Below are positions 12,636 to 13,399 of a DNA stretch of 13,399 bases, in pieces (the first letter of the stretch is position 1; every line of letters starts with the position of its first letter). Location: positions 3,756-17,154 of the forward strand of contig JAIVHC010000004.1 of the NCBI GenBank assembly GCA_020201305.1, given 5' to 3'. The translations under genes were made by a program, and so were the position numbers. The notes below the pieces were generated by a model. The model was not told the DNA's origin. It searched no databases and saw nothing but the letters and a program-made list of their open reading frames with translations. This DNA comes from Geobacteraceae bacterium. GTDB lineage: Bacteria > Desulfobacterota > Desulfuromonadia > Desulfuromonadales > Desulfuromonadaceae.

Positions 12636-13399
12636 TCAGAAGATGTTCTTGGAGTAAAATATCTCCGTCATCTCACGGCGCAGCAACTCCTTGACGCGGG
12701 CCTTTTCAGTGTCGGAAAAGTCCTGCATCGCAGTGCCGAAGAGGTAGTTTTCCAGATCCAACTCTTTCAGGAGCATTTTTGTGTGAAATAAATTCTCCTG
12801 GTAGATGTTGATGTCCACACATTCATACTGATCCAGGGTGCGCTTATTGATGTACTGCTGGATGGAGTGGATGCGGTGGTCGATGTAGTGCTTTATCCCT
12901 TTCACATCGCGGGTAAAGCCGCGCACCTTGTAGTCCATCAGCACAATATCCGATTCAAACGATTTGATCAGGTGGTTCAGAGCCTTCAACGGGCTGATAC
13001 GCCCACATGTGGAGATGTCCACATCAACCCTGAAGGTGGAGATGCCGAGTTTCGAGTCAGTCTCCGGGTAGGTGTGGATACACAGATGACTCTTGTCCAG
13101 ATGTGCCAGCACCTGATCCGGGCGGGTGTCCACGGGTTCCTCCGCAATTAGAACAGTAACGCTCGCGCCCATGGGCTCGTAATTCTGGCTTGAGATATTC
13201 AGGATGCTGGCACCGATAATGTCGGAGACTTCCTGCAGAATCTTCACCAGACGCTCGGCGTTGTATTCTTCGTCGATATACTCAAGATATTCCTTGCGGT
13301 TTGCCGGAGCCTTGGCATAACAGATATCGTAGATGTTGAAGGATAGGGTCTTGGTGAGATTGTTGAAACCGCGCAGTTTGATTTTGCGCGGGCGCTTGT
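12636..13399 (-). CDS. speD: S-adenosylmethionine decarboxylase proenzyme, E. coli class (5' end outside the window)
   Basis: SpeD decarboxylates S-adenosylmethionine to supply the aminopropyl group for spermidine. The reading frame stays open to the right edge: the GTG at 13247 is internal (a valine), and 50 further codons match the family, including KIKLRGFNNLTKTLSF and NIYDICYAKA. The 253 visible residues cover nearly the whole protein (E. coli about 264), so only a few N-terminal codons are missing. The self-cleavage site giving the pyruvoyl group is the serine of LDKSHLCIHTYPE (visible residue 103, E. coli Ser112). The catalytic cysteine of STCGRISPLKALN (visible 131, E. coli Cys140) and VRGFTRD are also present. 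It converges on fba with 3 nt between stops. No speE is in view. Confidence 0.95.
   Translation of the reverse strand, partial: KRPRKIKLRGFNNLTKTLSFNIYDICYAKAPANRKEYLEYIDEEYNAERLVKILQEVSDIIGASILNISSQNYEPMGASVTVLIAEEPVDTRPDQVLAHLDKSHLCIHTYPETDSKLGISTFRVDVDISTCGRISPLKALNHLIKSFESDIVLMDYKVRGFTRDVKGIKHYIDHRIHSIQQYINKRTLDQYECVDINIYQENLFHTKMLLKELDLENYLFGTAMQDFSDTEKARVKELLRREMTEIFYSKNIF

Noticed and set aside
13245..13247. GTG as start of speD (203-residue protein)
   Set aside because: The 50 codons upstream in the same frame match the SpeD N-terminus (FNNLTKTLSF, YDICYAK), so this GTG is an internal valine.
1..13399. CRISPR arrays, tRNAs, rRNAs, insertion sequences, prophage or defence genes
   Set aside because: None seen by eye: no regularly spaced direct repeats, no tRNA-like cloverleaf or CCA ends in intergenic gaps, and no transposase or integrase motifs in any supported ORF.

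Overview
The window holds eleven genes: ten complete protein-coding genes and one (speD) cut by the right edge. I see no tRNA, rRNA, CRISPR array, transposase or phage gene. The organism is a Gram-negative-type bacterium with moderate GC. RNase J, an FtsK with a charged insert between its Walker motifs, and an S21 close to the Desulfuromonadota type point to that group or a relative such as Chrysiogenota. The long GAPDH and the E. coli-class SpeD look more gammaproteobacterial. This placement is inference from memory of families, not a search.

Left part (1-5539, all minus strand): reading in the direction of transcription, the order is rnj (RNase J), uppP (undecaprenyl-diphosphate phosphatase), ftsK (DNA translocase), then a cspA-family cold-shock gene with a strong terminator. 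rnj and uppP are 36 nt apart and probably co-transcribed. ftsK follows after 118-133 nt rich in small palindromes. The cold-shock gene has about 215 nt in front of it, enough for a long regulatory leader.

Middle (5540-8882, plus strand): a structured intergenic region of roughly 400 nt separates rnj from divergent rpsU. It contains a perfect 22-bp palindrome, an orphan terminator-like hairpin, a possible 29-codon ORF and the rpsU promoter. rpsU starts with TTG and ends at a 19-bp perfect terminator stem. A TSUP/TauE-type permease and a CPA2 cation:proton antiporter fused to a PTS EIIA (type 2) domain follow.

Right part (8849-13399): a 479-residue GAPDH and a TIGR01777/YfcH-type epimerase lie on the minus strand. 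A class II fructose-bisphosphate aldolase is divergent on the plus strand, and speD converges on it with a 3-nt gap. Two glycolytic/gluconeogenic genes (gap, fba) thus flank yfcH. The aldolase lacks the usual conserved C-terminal tail and has no terminator, which suggests a rearranged junction at 12555-12635.

Most genes are ordinary housekeeping. The points most worth a second look are the EIIA-antiporter fusion, the rebuilt fba 3' end, the structured rnj/rpsU intergenic region and the unusual GAPDH.
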